A stretch of 52,431 nucleotides of DNA from Glomus cerebriforme (taxonomy: Eukaryota > Glomeromycota > Glomeromycetes > Glomerales > Glomeraceae): contig QKYT01000178.1 of assembly GCA_003550305.1 (NCBI GenBank), forward strand, positions 121,955-174,385. The letters run 5' to 3'. This document shows, one piece after another, positions 23,342-34,675 of the stretch (positions within the stretch are counted from its first letter, which is position 1; the number at the start of each line of letters is the position of its first letter). Under the pieces are notes generated by a model that made no database searches, was not told the origin of the DNA, and saw only the letters and a list, made by a program, of their open reading frames with translations. Made by a program: the position numbers and the translations under genes.

Positions 23342-23860
23342 TCTTTTGTCAACAAAGGAAAAAAAAAGATTGATTTGTTGGGAAAGTTAAGAATAAACTA
23401 CAAATCATTCCACGAAGAAAAAGAGAAAATTATTATTTATAAATTTATTAAGTTGTATCTTTTCATCATTGATTTTTTATTATTATCATGATCATATTAA
23501 TGTTGTGATCGTATATTATTTAATGAAAAAAACTTTAAAATTATTTGTCCCACCTCCCACACACGTTCTTTATTAAAATCAAGTTATTTGATATCTTTCG
23601 TGAAAGAATAAATTATCACTGAGTTTAATTCTGACTAATTTAGATCATTATTTAATGATTGAGGCGTTGCATCAGCCACGACCACACCCTACATCTCCCC
23701 TGTACAATCATTGTGATTATATGGAGGTCTAATAACCAATCGGTTCATATAAATTTAACAACATTTATACAAATATATTTATTTAAATATAAATTCTAAT
23801 GAATCTTACATATTAACATGAAATGTAATTCTTTTTTTTAAAAAAAAGTTTGTTATTATA
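23342..23860. promoter_or_regulatory. Upstream region of the LIR-like gene and 3' flank of the kinase gene
   Basis: No coding frame supported. Both neighbours are on the minus strand, so this holds the promoter of the 22693-23341 gene. A patch at 23660-23740 is GC-richer (GGCGTTGCATCAGCCACGAC, then CCAATCGG) than its surroundings. Confidence 0.35.
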
Positions 23861-26561
23861 TTAAGAAGGGAAAAGTTCTTCTCCTAATTCTTTAAGAAGA
23901 TCGAGAGCACCTTGATCCTCCCGTAGACCTGCTAATTTCAAGTAATGCAAACCCTTTTCTTTATCTAACGTAATACCATAAGTTCCTTTTACATAAACAT
24001 TTCCCAATGTAACGAAAGCATCAATATAATTATTGTGTGCTGCATCAGTCAAATAATAAATAAATTCATCCGGATTTTTCAAAGTATCACCTTCAATTAA
24101 AGATTTTGCATAATAGTACTGTGCTTCGGGAACTCCATCATCCGCTGCTTCCTTAAATAATTTTACAGCTTCAGCCTGATTTTGTTGTACGTGATAACCA
24201 TTCCATAAATAATGAGCTATCCAATATTTGGCTTGTGAGTTTCCAATAGATGCATGTAAGTTAAAAAATTCCCATGCTTTTTCATAATCCTTTTCATAAG
24301 TTGTCAAACCTTCAGCAAATCTTAGTAAAGGTTTTACAATCGGAACTTTACTAAGATCATTATCATTTATCTTTGACTGATATCCATTATTATTGATGTT
24401 CTCTTGTTCTTCTTGATTTGAAAAGACTGGAATTACAATATCCTCATCATCAAATTTACGAGGTTGTATTTTTTCATTTTCTCCTTGAGGACATTCATTA
24501 TGAAGTTCATCTAACTGTAAAAAGATTTTATAAAGTCCTGGACGAAGTGCTGCATCATCTTGCCAGGCTAATATAATTTTTTTTTTGAAACCATAAATCT
24601 GTCAGTAAATTTATTTAATGAGTTTAATCAAATAAAAAAAAAAAAAGATTTTTTTTTACCTGCTCTAATAATTTTAGAAAAATCTAGTTGTATACGTGTT
24701 GGATTCGGACCAAAATCTATGTTTTCCCTTTTCCCTTCCTGTACATGATTTGATATCATTTTAGCATCCCAACCTCGATATGGAATTCTATCAAAAAACA
24801 GCTCCCAAAGAAGCATCCCAAAGCTTAAAATAAAAACATTTAAAAGAACTTTAGTAAAATGTAAAGTTAATTAAATATTATAAAAACCCAATGAAAAAAA
24901 TTCACCTGAATATATCACTTTTTGCGGTATAGTATGACAATCTTAAATCATTTTTAAGGTGCTCAGGAGATGCCCAATGTTCAGCGGGATCATCATGACG
25001 AACATAATTTTTTTCATCATGCAATGGACGACAAAGCCGGAAATTTGCAATCTTTGGTTCTAGATTTTCTGTTACCTTTTTATTATATATATATTAAATA
25101 TTTTTTTTTTTGATATTTTTAAAATAAATTACTTGTTGATTTTCGTACTTACAAATATGTTCTCGCATCTCAGATCATAATGAAGGATGTCACTACCATG
25201 AAGGAATAAAAGTCCACGACAAATTCCAATAGCAAGATCTAATTTAGTCGACCAACTAATTGAAAATTTTTCATACATCGTTTTCAAATTATCTCTTCCG
25301 ACCCATTCAAAAACCATTATTGTGCTTTCTAAAGGTTCCCATTCTAATGCTGAAAGTCCATGAAATTTTAAAAGATAGGGACAATTACTTAATTTATTCA
25401 TAACAATAAGTTGATCTTGAAATTTTTGAGTTTGTGGGGTATCAAATCGTTTACATGCGACTGGAACCTTTTCTTTCAACCAATATCTCTTTCTTACATT
25501 TCCACGTTGAGTATTTATCCCAGGATTAGCATTATTAACTAGTTCAGCCGGAGGAACTTGTTTCGTTCTAATTTCATTACCATTATTTTCATTTACATAT
25601 GATTTGATCAAAATAATTTCTTCAAATAATGGACTAACTTGTATCTTAGAAGGGACTATGGTTACTGGAGGTCCAATTTTTTCCAGGAACTACATAAGAG
25701 AATTAGGAATGATTTAACTTATAAATATATAAACAATTTATTTATTTTTTTCAAAAAAAAAGTAATAATTAAAATATTATTTACTCTGTCAAGGATAGCA
25801 ATATCATGTTCAATAGCTTTCTCATCTTTTCTCTTCTGTAATTCATTATCTAAAGAAACTTCCAAAGGCATTTCAGAAATGACTCGATCAAATTCTTTAG
25901 CAATTCGTTCAAATCTTTCTTTGATGGCATTTGTATTTGGAAATTTTCGTAAACTCCAAAGGTACGAAATATCAGTAATAAAATGTTGAGCTTTTTTTAC
26001 GATTGCTAGAAGTTTCATTAAAGAATTATAATAATCTTGATTAAGAAAATTTTCTTCAATCTTATCTTTACGACGTTTTAAAGCTTTAATTGGTGATCCA
26101 ATACAATCAATTCTATCAAGTAAAGCATTACTTATTTGTTTATTAAATTGAGCATATTCATAAGAATTATAAATTCTTCTAATAGCTTCATTAAGAGAAA
26201 CAATTAATGGAGCGTAAGATTTGACAATTTCTCCAATTACAGCAGTTTCACCAAGTTGTTGTTTTGCAATTTCTAATCTTTGACTAATATCAAGTCCATC
26301 ATATTTTTCTCCTTGTTCAACTTCATTATCAATTGCAGGATCAGTTTGATTCATATTAAAAGATTCTTGTGAGGTAACTTTCCCATTTTCAGTTGTAGAA
26401 TCGTTGAGAAAAGTAGTCTCCCGTGTTGTAGATGTTGAATCATTTTGAGAAGGTAGTCCATTCTCTTGTGTTTCAATTGCACGTTCGTTAGAATTATTTT
26501 GTTGCTCTACAAATGTAGATTCATTGGAAGTAATTTGACTATTTTCTACAACTTCCGACAT
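23861..26561 (-). CDS. MLKL-like helical domain, pseudokinase and Sel1 repeats
   Basis: Exons (complement): 25785-26561, 25153-25689, 24906-25075, 24660-24823, 23861-24567; 784 residues. The start is the ATG at 26561; a longer frame begins only at TTG. Residues 1-90 are Ser/Thr/Asn-rich and disordered. About 105-232 is an all-helical domain with NQDYYNSLMKLLAIVKKAQ and FERIAKEFDRVI, matching the MLKL-type N-terminal bundle common in Rhizophagus kinases. The kinase-like domain spans about 285-570: VPVACKRF supplies the ATP Lys (K339), and HYDLRCENIF keeps catalytic-loop D431 and N436. However, the DFG motif is N449-F450-R451, so the Mg-binding Asp is lost; SPEH and SFGMLLWE follow. Residues about 645-770 form three Sel1-like helical repeats (AEAVKLFKEAADDGVPEAQY). 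Architecture suggests a membrane-acting signalling pseudokinase; cell-death function is inference. Confidence 0.85.
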
Positions 26562-27031
26562 TTTGAAAAAATAACTTTTCCGCAATTATAATTATGATTT
26601 ATGAACTTATTCCTTAGAGAAACCCTTTTTATTAAAATTAAAAAAAAATACATGTATTTATATTTTTTTATATAATACAATAATTCATTATCTATTTTTG
26701 TCTTTTGAAGAATAAATTTGATTTAAAAAAAAATAAGAATAAAAAATATACATAAAGTGATAGGGAACCTTTTATAGACATCCCATGCAAATTGCAAATC
26801 AATTACGACTTACTAAGTTTGTATTTTTACTACGCCAAATAAAAAGTTTTTTTTTATAAATCATACTTTTTTGAAATTGCTGGTATTAAGAGTATAAAAA
26901 TCTTGTTAATAAACACAGAAAATAATATTACCCAACAAACCCAAAATAACCAAAATTGTTTAAAAAAACTATATAATTCACTAATCGACACAAATAATAA
27001 TAACAATATACGACGAACATATGAACTTCTC
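26562..27031. promoter_or_regulatory. Upstream region of the pseudokinase gene
   Basis: AT-rich sequence between two minus-strand genes, containing the promoter of the pseudokinase gene and the 3' flank of the promethin-like gene. No gene or clear motif is seen. Confidence 0.35.
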
Positions 27032-27782
27032 TTAGGATGTATCATAAATGTTGGGTGCTGTATTTGTGATGGTCGCGGTGTCGCGATTTTTTGTTGCCGA
27101 GACGATTGTAGCTGTGAATGTAGTCCTTTCTTCTTCTGTGTTTTTATCAGTCCTTTGACCAATACCAGGCCTAACAAGATACCGAAAAAATGTCAAAGTC
27201 GCTCGATAAATATATTTACCGGAATTAATTGTTAAACGTCCGATATTGACGATAAAAGTTGTAATAGAGGCAAAAAATAAAGCAAGGGCAAAGAATGGAA
27301 AGATGAATATCAAGCCAACGAATATTGAAAAGAAGTTAATTACAGTCCATATAGCTGCGACTTCGAACAAAAAAAAACAAATTTAATATATATTATATTT
27401 TTTTAATAGATCATAAAATCGTTAAATTTGTTAATTACATACAAGTAATTCCAGAAAATAGGATCGATCCAATACTCCATGATATGAACAAAACAAAAGG
27501 AACAGCAAAGAATACGATAAAAGAACGAGAAAAATCAACTATCAATGAATATTGTCGTCCATTTTCATATAATGTCGTTGAACATTCCTGGAACCATTTT
27601 GGAGTACTTTGAAATAGATCTCTGGATAATCGCATCATACGATCGTACAAATTTTGAACTTGATTAGTTATCACACTTGTTTCTTCGTGTTTTCTCACGG
27701 TTGGTTCTTTAATTGATTCCATAGTTCGCCTTGACATAGTTGTTGTTTCATCTTGTTTAATTGATGTCTCTCCTTCAGCCAT
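27032..27782 (-). CDS. Promethin/LDAF1-like multipass membrane protein, 2 exons
   Basis: Exons (complement): 27443-27782 and 27032-27360, phase-consistent across a GTATGT/AAG intron; 222 residues. Residues 1-85 are polar and Thr/Glu-rich, with an amphipathic stretch (QNLYDRMMRLSRDLFQ). Then come about four hydrophobic helices packed closely (85-160), with VPFVLFISWSIGSILFSG and FIFPFFALALFFASI, followed by a polar Thr-rich tail. A tight bundle of hydrophobic hairpins with short loops resembles the promethin/LDAF1 group, which works with seipin at lipid-droplet assembly sites. This is a pattern judgement, not a proven match; it could be another small ER hairpin protein. No signal peptide. Confidence 0.55.
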
Positions 27783-28131
27783 TATTTATATGATTTGTAT
27801 AAATACTTTTTAAGAAAATAAAAAAAAAATAAAACAAAATAAAATCGAAAGTAAGATCGTTTTTTGAATTATTTAATATACTATTAAACTTTTTGATGAA
27901 ACTATGAATCTTTACGTAATAATGCATCATATTTCTCATACTGATAAATAAACTTGGAGATTTATAAATAAATGACGTAATAAAAGTTCGAGAAATTTTT
28001 AATTAATGCAAGTTAAATAATTGAAGAAATTTACAGATTAAATCTTTTTACAATTAAAAATAAATAAATAAATAAATCGTTTTTTTTAAAAAAAAAATAT
28101 ATATATACATATATTAATTACATATATATTA
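27783..28131. other. Short intergenic region
   Basis: Promoter of the promethin-like gene and 3' flank of the next minus-strand gene. AT-rich, nothing else recognisable. Confidence 0.4.
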
Positions 28132-30372
28132 TTAAACATTTGTATTTATTTGAGAATTGTTCTGTGGCGGAGGTGGAGGTGGAGATGGAGGTTGAGGTTG
28201 AGGAGGTCCAACTGAGGTTATCGAGGTTAATGCAATTGTATTAGAAAGATTTAAATTATCTTCTCTGTTTGAAGGTAAATAATGTCCAATAAATTTATCT
28301 TCGAGAATAAAAATCATTGTTAAACAGTAAGTTACTGTCATAACATTATATGAAATCTATTATAATTATATCAAATATTAATAAAAAGTAAATAAATAAA
28401 TAAATGTTTTTTTTCATAAAGTTACTAACCTGTTCTATTTTAAAATTTTCGACTGTGAGTGCCAAAATTATAGTAAAAGTTTTACTTCCGATATAAAGGA
28501 CAACCGAGATTACCATGAGTAATGTCATTAATACAGTCTCAATAATAAAAATAAAAAAAAAAATAAAAGGATTATTTTTAAATTTTACAAAATTTAATCA
28601 TTATTATTAATAAAAATTACCTTTGATAATTTTTTTGAACAACGTGTAATTCGCTGTCTTCTTCGTATTTCCCTCAATGTTAAAATTATTAAGGTTCCAA
28701 ATAAAAATAATCCTAATCCAATTAATCCCAAAGCAACTGAATCCATAATATATGCGATTTTCAATAAATTTGTTGACATTAAGTTCGATTTATCATAAAC
28801 TATACGTAATATGAAACATATTACAAATGTTAAAGCTGATAATGGTTGAATAATTTTAAAAAAATTATGTATTTCATTGAAAAGAAATGGGAAATGTCGT
28901 TTTTCTTTACAGAATTTTTCGGATACAATTCTCCTATTAATTAATAAAGATTAAAATTTTTATATATTATTTTATTTGAATGAAGAATCATTTGCTTACC
29001 ATGACATGTTTAGAATTGTGTATAATATAACGATTAAAAAATCTCTTAGATCACATAAAAGTTTTCTTGTAAATATTGAAAGTATATTCTGATCAATATC
29101 ACAGGGATCTATTTCAAGAATTATGAATGAAACTATTTACAAAAAAAAAAAAACAAAAAAAGAATAAGTAAATAAAATTGTTTAAGTGAATTTCGAATAA
29201 TAAATTATATATATATGTATATATATTACATGCACTTATAATGCTTAATCCTGGATAGACCCAAAATATTGGATTAAATAAAGAACAACCCAAATTCATA
29301 TACGTTCTTGGAATTAGAAACATTGTAATCATAACAATCAATATATATAATACACCCATTATAATTGAAAAGACTTTCCAAGATTCACTTTTTAAGAGAC
29401 TTATCCATGGACCTTGTTCTGATGTTATTTCTACATAGATAACTTTATTTGCAATTTTAATTAACTTTTCAGTATCTTCAATACTTAATAATGTTAGATG
29501 AGGGATTGCAGTTCCAAGAATATTAAAATCTCCATTATATTGTTCCCTTATTCCAGGAGTTCCATTATGAGAGGAAGAAAAGATTATCACTTTAGGTGCA
29601 AAACTTTTTAATTCTCTTTTCTGATTAATAAATTCTTTAACTTTGTCTTCAATTCTTTTGGAAACTTTTTGGATATGATTTTTAATTTTTGCTCCAAATT
29701 CTTTGAGAATTCTTGTAAATCCTTTTGAAAAATTTGAAACCTGCTCTTTGACATTTGTTTGGATATTCGTTTCTAAATTAAATTCTTTTGGATTATGAAA
29801 TTTTGAATTAGTAGATGAAGGTGATAAAGTTCCTTTCAATGATTCGATAATTAGTGTTCGTGGAATAAGTTTTGGGTTATTTGTAACAGATTTATACATG
29901 TTTAAATTATGTTCATTAACATTCTTTAGATTCGTAAGATTTTGTGAAGACATGATCATAACCCAAGAATTACTGAAATAAATAAATAATGTTTTGAAAA
30001 GAAAAAACGCGTGAAAAAAAAAAATCGACAAAAAAAAAAAAAAAAGATATTTTATTTTATTTAATACCTTGTTAAAATATTTGCGTAACTTTTACATCCT
30101 AACTTTAATGCTTGTAGAAAAGGAATAACCAAAACATCAACATTATCCGGCATCCCTGAAATTTTACATGGATCATCATCATTCTTATTAAACGTAGCGA
30201 TAAATAAATTTCCTATCACTTCTACATAACTCGCATTATTATTAACTTTAGGCAAATCAACATTATAAAAAGAGACCAATTCATTATTAAAACCATCATA
30301 GAGCTTTAAAATTGAGTAACAATTATTTACTAATAATGAAAGAATTAATAATAAAATATTTATGTATTTCAT
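28132..30372 (-). CDS. Seven-TM protein with lumenal PA-like domain, 6 exons
   Basis: Exons (complement): 30068-30372, 29230-29972, 29000-29132, 28621-28933, 28430-28537, 28132-28356; 608 residues, all junctions in phase. The start is the ATG at 30372; the longer frame begins at TTG. A signal peptide (1-20) is followed by a lumenal region of about 280 residues. Its pieces, VDVLVIPFLQALKLGCKSY, then NSWVMIMSSQNL, and later APKVIIFSSSHNG and IPHLTLLSIEDTEKLIKIA, look like a protease-associated (PA) domain split by a roughly 110-residue Lys-rich insert. About seven hydrophobic helices follow (near 302-322, 334-354, 379-394, 419-440, 455-480, 499-525 and 538-553). The tail is Pro-rich (PQPQPPSPPPPPP). 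No RING or protease motif is seen. An orphan receptor-like or sorting protein is likely; function unknown. Confidence 0.75.
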
Positions 30373-31663
30373 TCCGTGCAAATAATTTCTTTGGACAGAG
30401 TATTTTTTTTTTTTTTTTTTTTGATGTTATCGATTAATAATGAGAAAATATATACATATATATAAAAAGAAAAGGGGGAAAGGAATTCTCTTTTAAGTAG
30501 GTCATAAATTCCAAAAGAATATTAGACTTTGACATTTAAGTGTTACGGAGAAAGAATTCCATATGGATCGAATAAAACCATAAGACTAATAAGGAAGTAT
30601 AATTAAAAGAGACAAAAAAGTTTATGAAGCGTGTTATAAATATATAAATATATATATATATATATATTTCTTTTTTTTTTTATTATTTGTTACAAATTTG
30701 TGTTGCTGTAAAAAAAAAATAAAGTATATTAATTTTTCTTTAATCTTACAGGATATACAAAATATAACAACGGGTATTTTTATTCTTTTTATTTGTACTT
30801 TATTGTTACATTTCTTTAAATTTAAATTCAGATAATCAATCAAATCACTGTAAAATGTTTACTGGAAAATGACAAAATGACGTCGAAGATCAGGTGAATA
30901 AGTAGATTCACTTTATTTTAGTTTTTTTTTCACAAAGAATAAAAATTTATTGTCTTATTTTCTTTTTCAGAAAATTCATTATTTGTTTAGAGTAATACAA
31001 ATTTCCATAAATTCTTACATATTGAATGTGACTATAAAGTTTGAGCGTGCGCATCACGATGGATGCTGCTGCTGTGACATGATAAATCATTCGCGGAGAA
31101 TCCCGCAAATTGAACGAAAACAACATCATCCAGAATTTTTGTACTTTACAATAAAATACAATAAATACAATAAATATAATAATACATTAAATCAAAGAAA
31201 ATCCAGCATAAGGAATTAATCCGTTATATAAGATTAGTTACAATAACATTACGTTGATTACGATCTTCGAATTCTACAAATTCCAAAAAAAAAATAAATA
31301 AATATACACATTAAAATTCCTTTGTAGAAGTCTCCAAAAACAATGATTCTTTAATATTTTGTTTCGTTTCATAATATAAAATAAATAGTTTCACAAAGTA
31401 TAACTTGTGGTAACTGATAAGGGAAGTTCGGTAAAACTCCCCTTAAAAAGCATGGAAATACAATTGTTGTACACAAAATCACAATACATGAACCAAAGAA
31501 TTTAAAGGAATGATTTCCACATGAAATATAAAATTTATTAAATAATAATAATAATAATAATAATGAATAATAATAATTATACGAGTTACTGTATAATATA
31601 TATTTTTAATAAAAAAATATAATAATAATAATGAATAAAATCAAGGGAAATGAAAAACAGGTC
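30373..31663. promoter_or_regulatory. Upstream region of the seven-TM gene; microsatellites
   Basis: About 1.3 kb with no supported gene. Contains poly(T)/poly(A) runs, a (TA)n tract at 30640-30668 and an (AAT)n microsatellite at 31540-31625. Frames present on both strands are low-complexity and unsupported. Confidence 0.4.
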
Positions 31664-32093
31664 TTATTCATCCGCCTTTTTAGGTTCGACTTTTGTACTT
31701 TTTGCTTCTAAATAAGAAATTTATTACCAATTCAACCACCAGTATGTGAAAATTAGTAACCCAATTGTTAAAGCTACAATTTTTTCAGTACCTTTGTTTT
31801 TATCGTCATCCCTTTTACAAGTGCAACGATCTTCAACTGGTACTTTACTCATAACTATTAAAAATTTAATTCGAAAAAGAATATTTAGTCAGAATTTTTT
31901 TTCTTTTTGAAATATTTTTTTTCTTTGGTGTCATAAATATTTCCATACCTGCATCAGCATGTTTTCCACACCCTTGCCATGTTTGCTTATTACAGGTTCG
32001 ACAAGTTACAAGCTAAGTATCAAAAATATATATGTAAATTAATGTATAATATGACCACAAATCTGAAAATAATTTGAAACTTACATAACACAT
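31664..32093 (-). CDS. Tiny conserved Cys-rich protein, 4 exons, 9-nt first exon
   Basis: Exons (complement): 32085-32093 (ATG TGT TAT only), 31949-32012, 31792-31854, 31664-31707; 59 residues. The order MCYLVTCRTCNKQTWQGCG, then KHADAVMSKVP and RCTCKRDDD, matches a small zinc-ribbon-like pattern (CxxC, WxGCGxH, CxC) that I recall as conserved in fungi and plants. Introns are canonical except intron 3 (31708-31791), which has a weak GTACTG donor. If intron 3 is retained, the protein instead ends in TEKIVALTIGLLIFTYWWLN and a final Trp, a hydrophobic C-terminal segment able to act as a tail anchor. With splicing, the end is a charged soluble tail (KSTKVEPKKADE). Function unknown. Its small exons make it easy to miss. 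Confidence 0.75.
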
Positions 32094-32570
32094 TTTAAGA
32101 TTTCGAAACTAATAGTTGTTTAAGAATAAAAATCTTTGTTTTTTAAACAAAAAGAATATATATATATATATTAATTTTTCTTTTTTAAAGAGAGAGTTTT
32201 TTTTTTTTAAAAACTATATGCAACCATATTTATAGATTTACAATTTTTTATTGTATTTGTAATCAATCATATAACGTGTTTAAAAGAAACCATGTGATTA
32301 ATAAAATTACGTACGATTTGTCTTAAAACAATGATAAAAATGATTTTCAGCCGAATCATTCCACTTTTAATATTGCACAAAATAAAAACTAATATCTAGT
32401 ATAACTTAAAATATATTAGAAATATCGGGAATATCAACGAGTCGACTGGTCGATGATTTGTTAAATTTATTGAACTTTCTATTTTTGGAATTACTCGGGG
32501 GAAACGAATTCCACGCGATTAAAATAATTAAAAAATAAGATTTTATTTATTATAAACACTAAATTTTCTA
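32094..32570. promoter_or_regulatory. Intergenic region between two minus-strand genes
   Basis: Promoter of the tiny Cys-rich gene and 3' flank of the F-box gene. A patch near 32425-32520 is less AT-rich (CGAGTCGACTGGTCGATG, then CTCGGGGGAAACG). No gene seen. Confidence 0.35.
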
Positions 32571-34166
32571 TTAACGAGTATATGAATCAATGTAATTAAT
32601 TAAATATTCATTTTTTTCTCGAATTTCCATATTTATTTTTGCACTACAATATCTAATATTTAAATTTTTTAATGGTCTCTTTAAATTTTTAATAAGAATA
32701 TCAAAATATTCATTATCAAAACATTCACATAATTCAAAACCCAAAACATCCAAAGGAGCTTTACAATTTTTTATAAATCCTTCAAAAGATTTAATATTAA
32801 AATTCCATTTCATATTAATGAATAAAATTTTTAAACTAATAGGTAAGGAATCACCAATATCCTCAAATAATTCTTGATCCAAATTAATTGTTTCAACAGG
32901 AATCATTCCTTTACTTTGAACATTTTTATCCCAAAGTTCAAGTCTACAAAGTTTTGTTGAAGAACGTAAAAATTTTGGTAAATATTGAATTTCTTTTGAA
33001 TCTATATAAATCGAAACATTTACCAGATTAGGATTATTTTCTATACAATATTTAAGAATTTCATTAAACATCATTCCAAAATTAGAAGAATGTTCAAATT
33101 CTAAATCTTTCAAAGATTTTCCTGATTGTATTAATAAAATTTTAATTAATTCTTCAGGTATTGAATTTGAAATAATTTGTAAATTTGATAAATTCATAAA
33201 CATGTTGTTGGTTGAATATAAATCTATTAAATGAATTTCACCAAAATTCCAACATCTTGTAATATTTAATTCTTTAAGATTTTTACATAATGATAATTGA
33301 TCAAGAGGAAAATCATTATAAAAATTAATTGAAATGAAACTTAAATGAGTTAAAGTTGTTGATTGAGTATTTAAAGATTTGAAAACGATCGTTAAATCTA
33401 AAGCTAAAGAAAGATCATGTGAACAACAATGACATCCAATTCTATTTTCTATGAAAAATTCTTTAAGTTGTCGTTGTGATTTTATATAATTTGAAAGATC
33501 ATTTAAAGTTGAAGGATTAAGAGGACATCCATAAAATAAAGAAATTTTTAACTTGTGAATTGTTGTTGAAATTTTTGATGCTTCTTCATATAAATTTATA
33601 TTATACGCTTCACCATAACAAGAAAATCCTTTTAAACCAGAAAGACTGGATTCTGCACCAGGTAAATTAAATATATTAAAATCAAATAAAGGTTTTAATT
33701 CTGGTTCAAATTTTAAATATTTAATAATTTTAGAATGTTTAATAAAATGACTACAAAGTGATTGAAATATTTGACAATCTTTTGAAATATTAATATCTTC
33801 AAAATTTTTACTTTTCATCCAATCTGAAGTAATTGTTCTAATTTGAGTAAGATTCATTCGACGTAAAAATTTTGCATAATCATATTTTGTTTGTCTTTTA
33901 TAATAATCTTCAATTAAATTTGTAGGTAAATTCAAAATTTTTAATTCCTCTAAAGTAAAGTTAGAAAGGTAAACGTCTACAAGAATCGTTGCTTTTTGAT
34001 TAATATAAAATGGATCTCTCCATAAAATTGGGATTGCTGTTTCATTCCAAAATTTACAAACTAAAATGCATGAGAAAAGTAATCCGGATTTACTACGTAA
34101 TGCATATTCGAAAATTTTTTGTAAACATAGGTAAGGTAATGATAAAGATAATGACGATGAACCCAT
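32571..34166 (-). CDS. F-box/LRR-type protein, single exon
   Basis: 531 residues in one exon. The N-terminus has an F-box-like segment (LPYLCLQKIFEYAL, then LFSCILVCKFWNETAIPILWRDP, about 9-55), the part that recruits Skp1 of SCF ubiquitin ligases. The rest consists of degenerate leucine-rich repeats (for example LCKNLKELNITRCWNFG and LKNLNIRYCSAKIN), the substrate-binding side. This gene family is strongly expanded in arbuscular mycorrhizal fungi. Substrate unknown. A 110-base assembly gap begins 35 bases upstream of the start, so the promoter is partly missing. Confidence 0.85.
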   Translation of the reverse strand: MGSSSLSLSLPYLCLQKIFEYALRSKSGLLFSCILVCKFWNETAIPILWRDPFYINQKATILVDVYLSNFTLEELKILNLPTNLIEDYYKRQTKYDYAKFLRRMNLTQIRTITSDWMKSKNFEDINISKDCQIFQSLCSHFIKHSKIIKYLKFEPELKPLFDFNIFNLPGAESSLSGLKGFSCYGEAYNINLYEEASKISTTIHKLKISLFYGCPLNPSTLNDLSNYIKSQRQLKEFFIENRIGCHCCSHDLSLALDLTIVFKSLNTQSTTLTHLSFISINFYNDFPLDQLSLCKNLKELNITRCWNFGEIHLIDLYSTNNMFMNLSNLQIISNSIPEELIKILLIQSGKSLKDLEFEHSSNFGMMFNEILKYCIENNPNLVNVSIYIDSKEIQYLPKFLRSSTKLCRLELWDKNVQSKGMIPVETINLDQELFEDIGDSLPISLKILFINMKWNFNIKSFEGFIKNCKAPLDVLGFELCECFDNEYFDILIKNLKRPLKNLNIRYCSAKINMEIREKNEYLINYIDSYTR

Positions 34167-34201
34167 TATAAACTTAAGGTAACAAATAACAAAAAAAAAA
34201 A

Positions 34202-34311
34202 NNNNNNNNNNNNNNNNNNNNNNNNNNNNNNNNNNNNNNNNNNNNNNNNNNNNNNNNNNNNNNNNNNNNNNNNNNNNNNNNNNNNNNNNNNNNNNNNNNN
34301 NNNNNNNNNNN
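34202..34311. other. Assembly gap of 110 N
   Basis: A run of unresolved bases between the F-box gene promoter side and the 3' flank of the MYND-like gene. The flank 34312-34675 holds no recognisable gene. Confidence 0.99.
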
Positions 34312-34675
34312 GTTTATAAAATAGGAAAGGTGAACCGTCGTTCAGTCCGGAGCTGGGTTCTTATTATATTATAATAACACATATAATATTAATAACTTTT
34401 ACATATAATCGATTGAATTTTCTATTTATTATTATATTGTTAAATGTTAACTGTTAATGATATTGTGATATTGTGATATTGTGGTTGTGGTCTTCCATTA
34501 TCTTTGTTATCTTATTTGATATTCGATTAAAGATTTTTTTTTTAGTGGAAAACTGGAAATTTCATCAGCCACCTATTAATGTTGTACAACATAACAATTA
34601 TGTATTGAAAATCAACGGGTTTTTTTTTTGTGGGAAAATTTAATTTATTAAATAAAAATTTTATACAAATATAAA

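Noticed and set aside
26903..27235. Plus-strand 110-codon frame, Cys-rich
   Set aside because: Antisense to the second exon of the promethin-like gene. Its Cys richness is a shadow of that exon.
30950..31219. Plus-strand 89-codon frame with CCCC run
   Set aside because: No recognisable domain, overlaps another open frame on the minus strand, lies in a promoter region.
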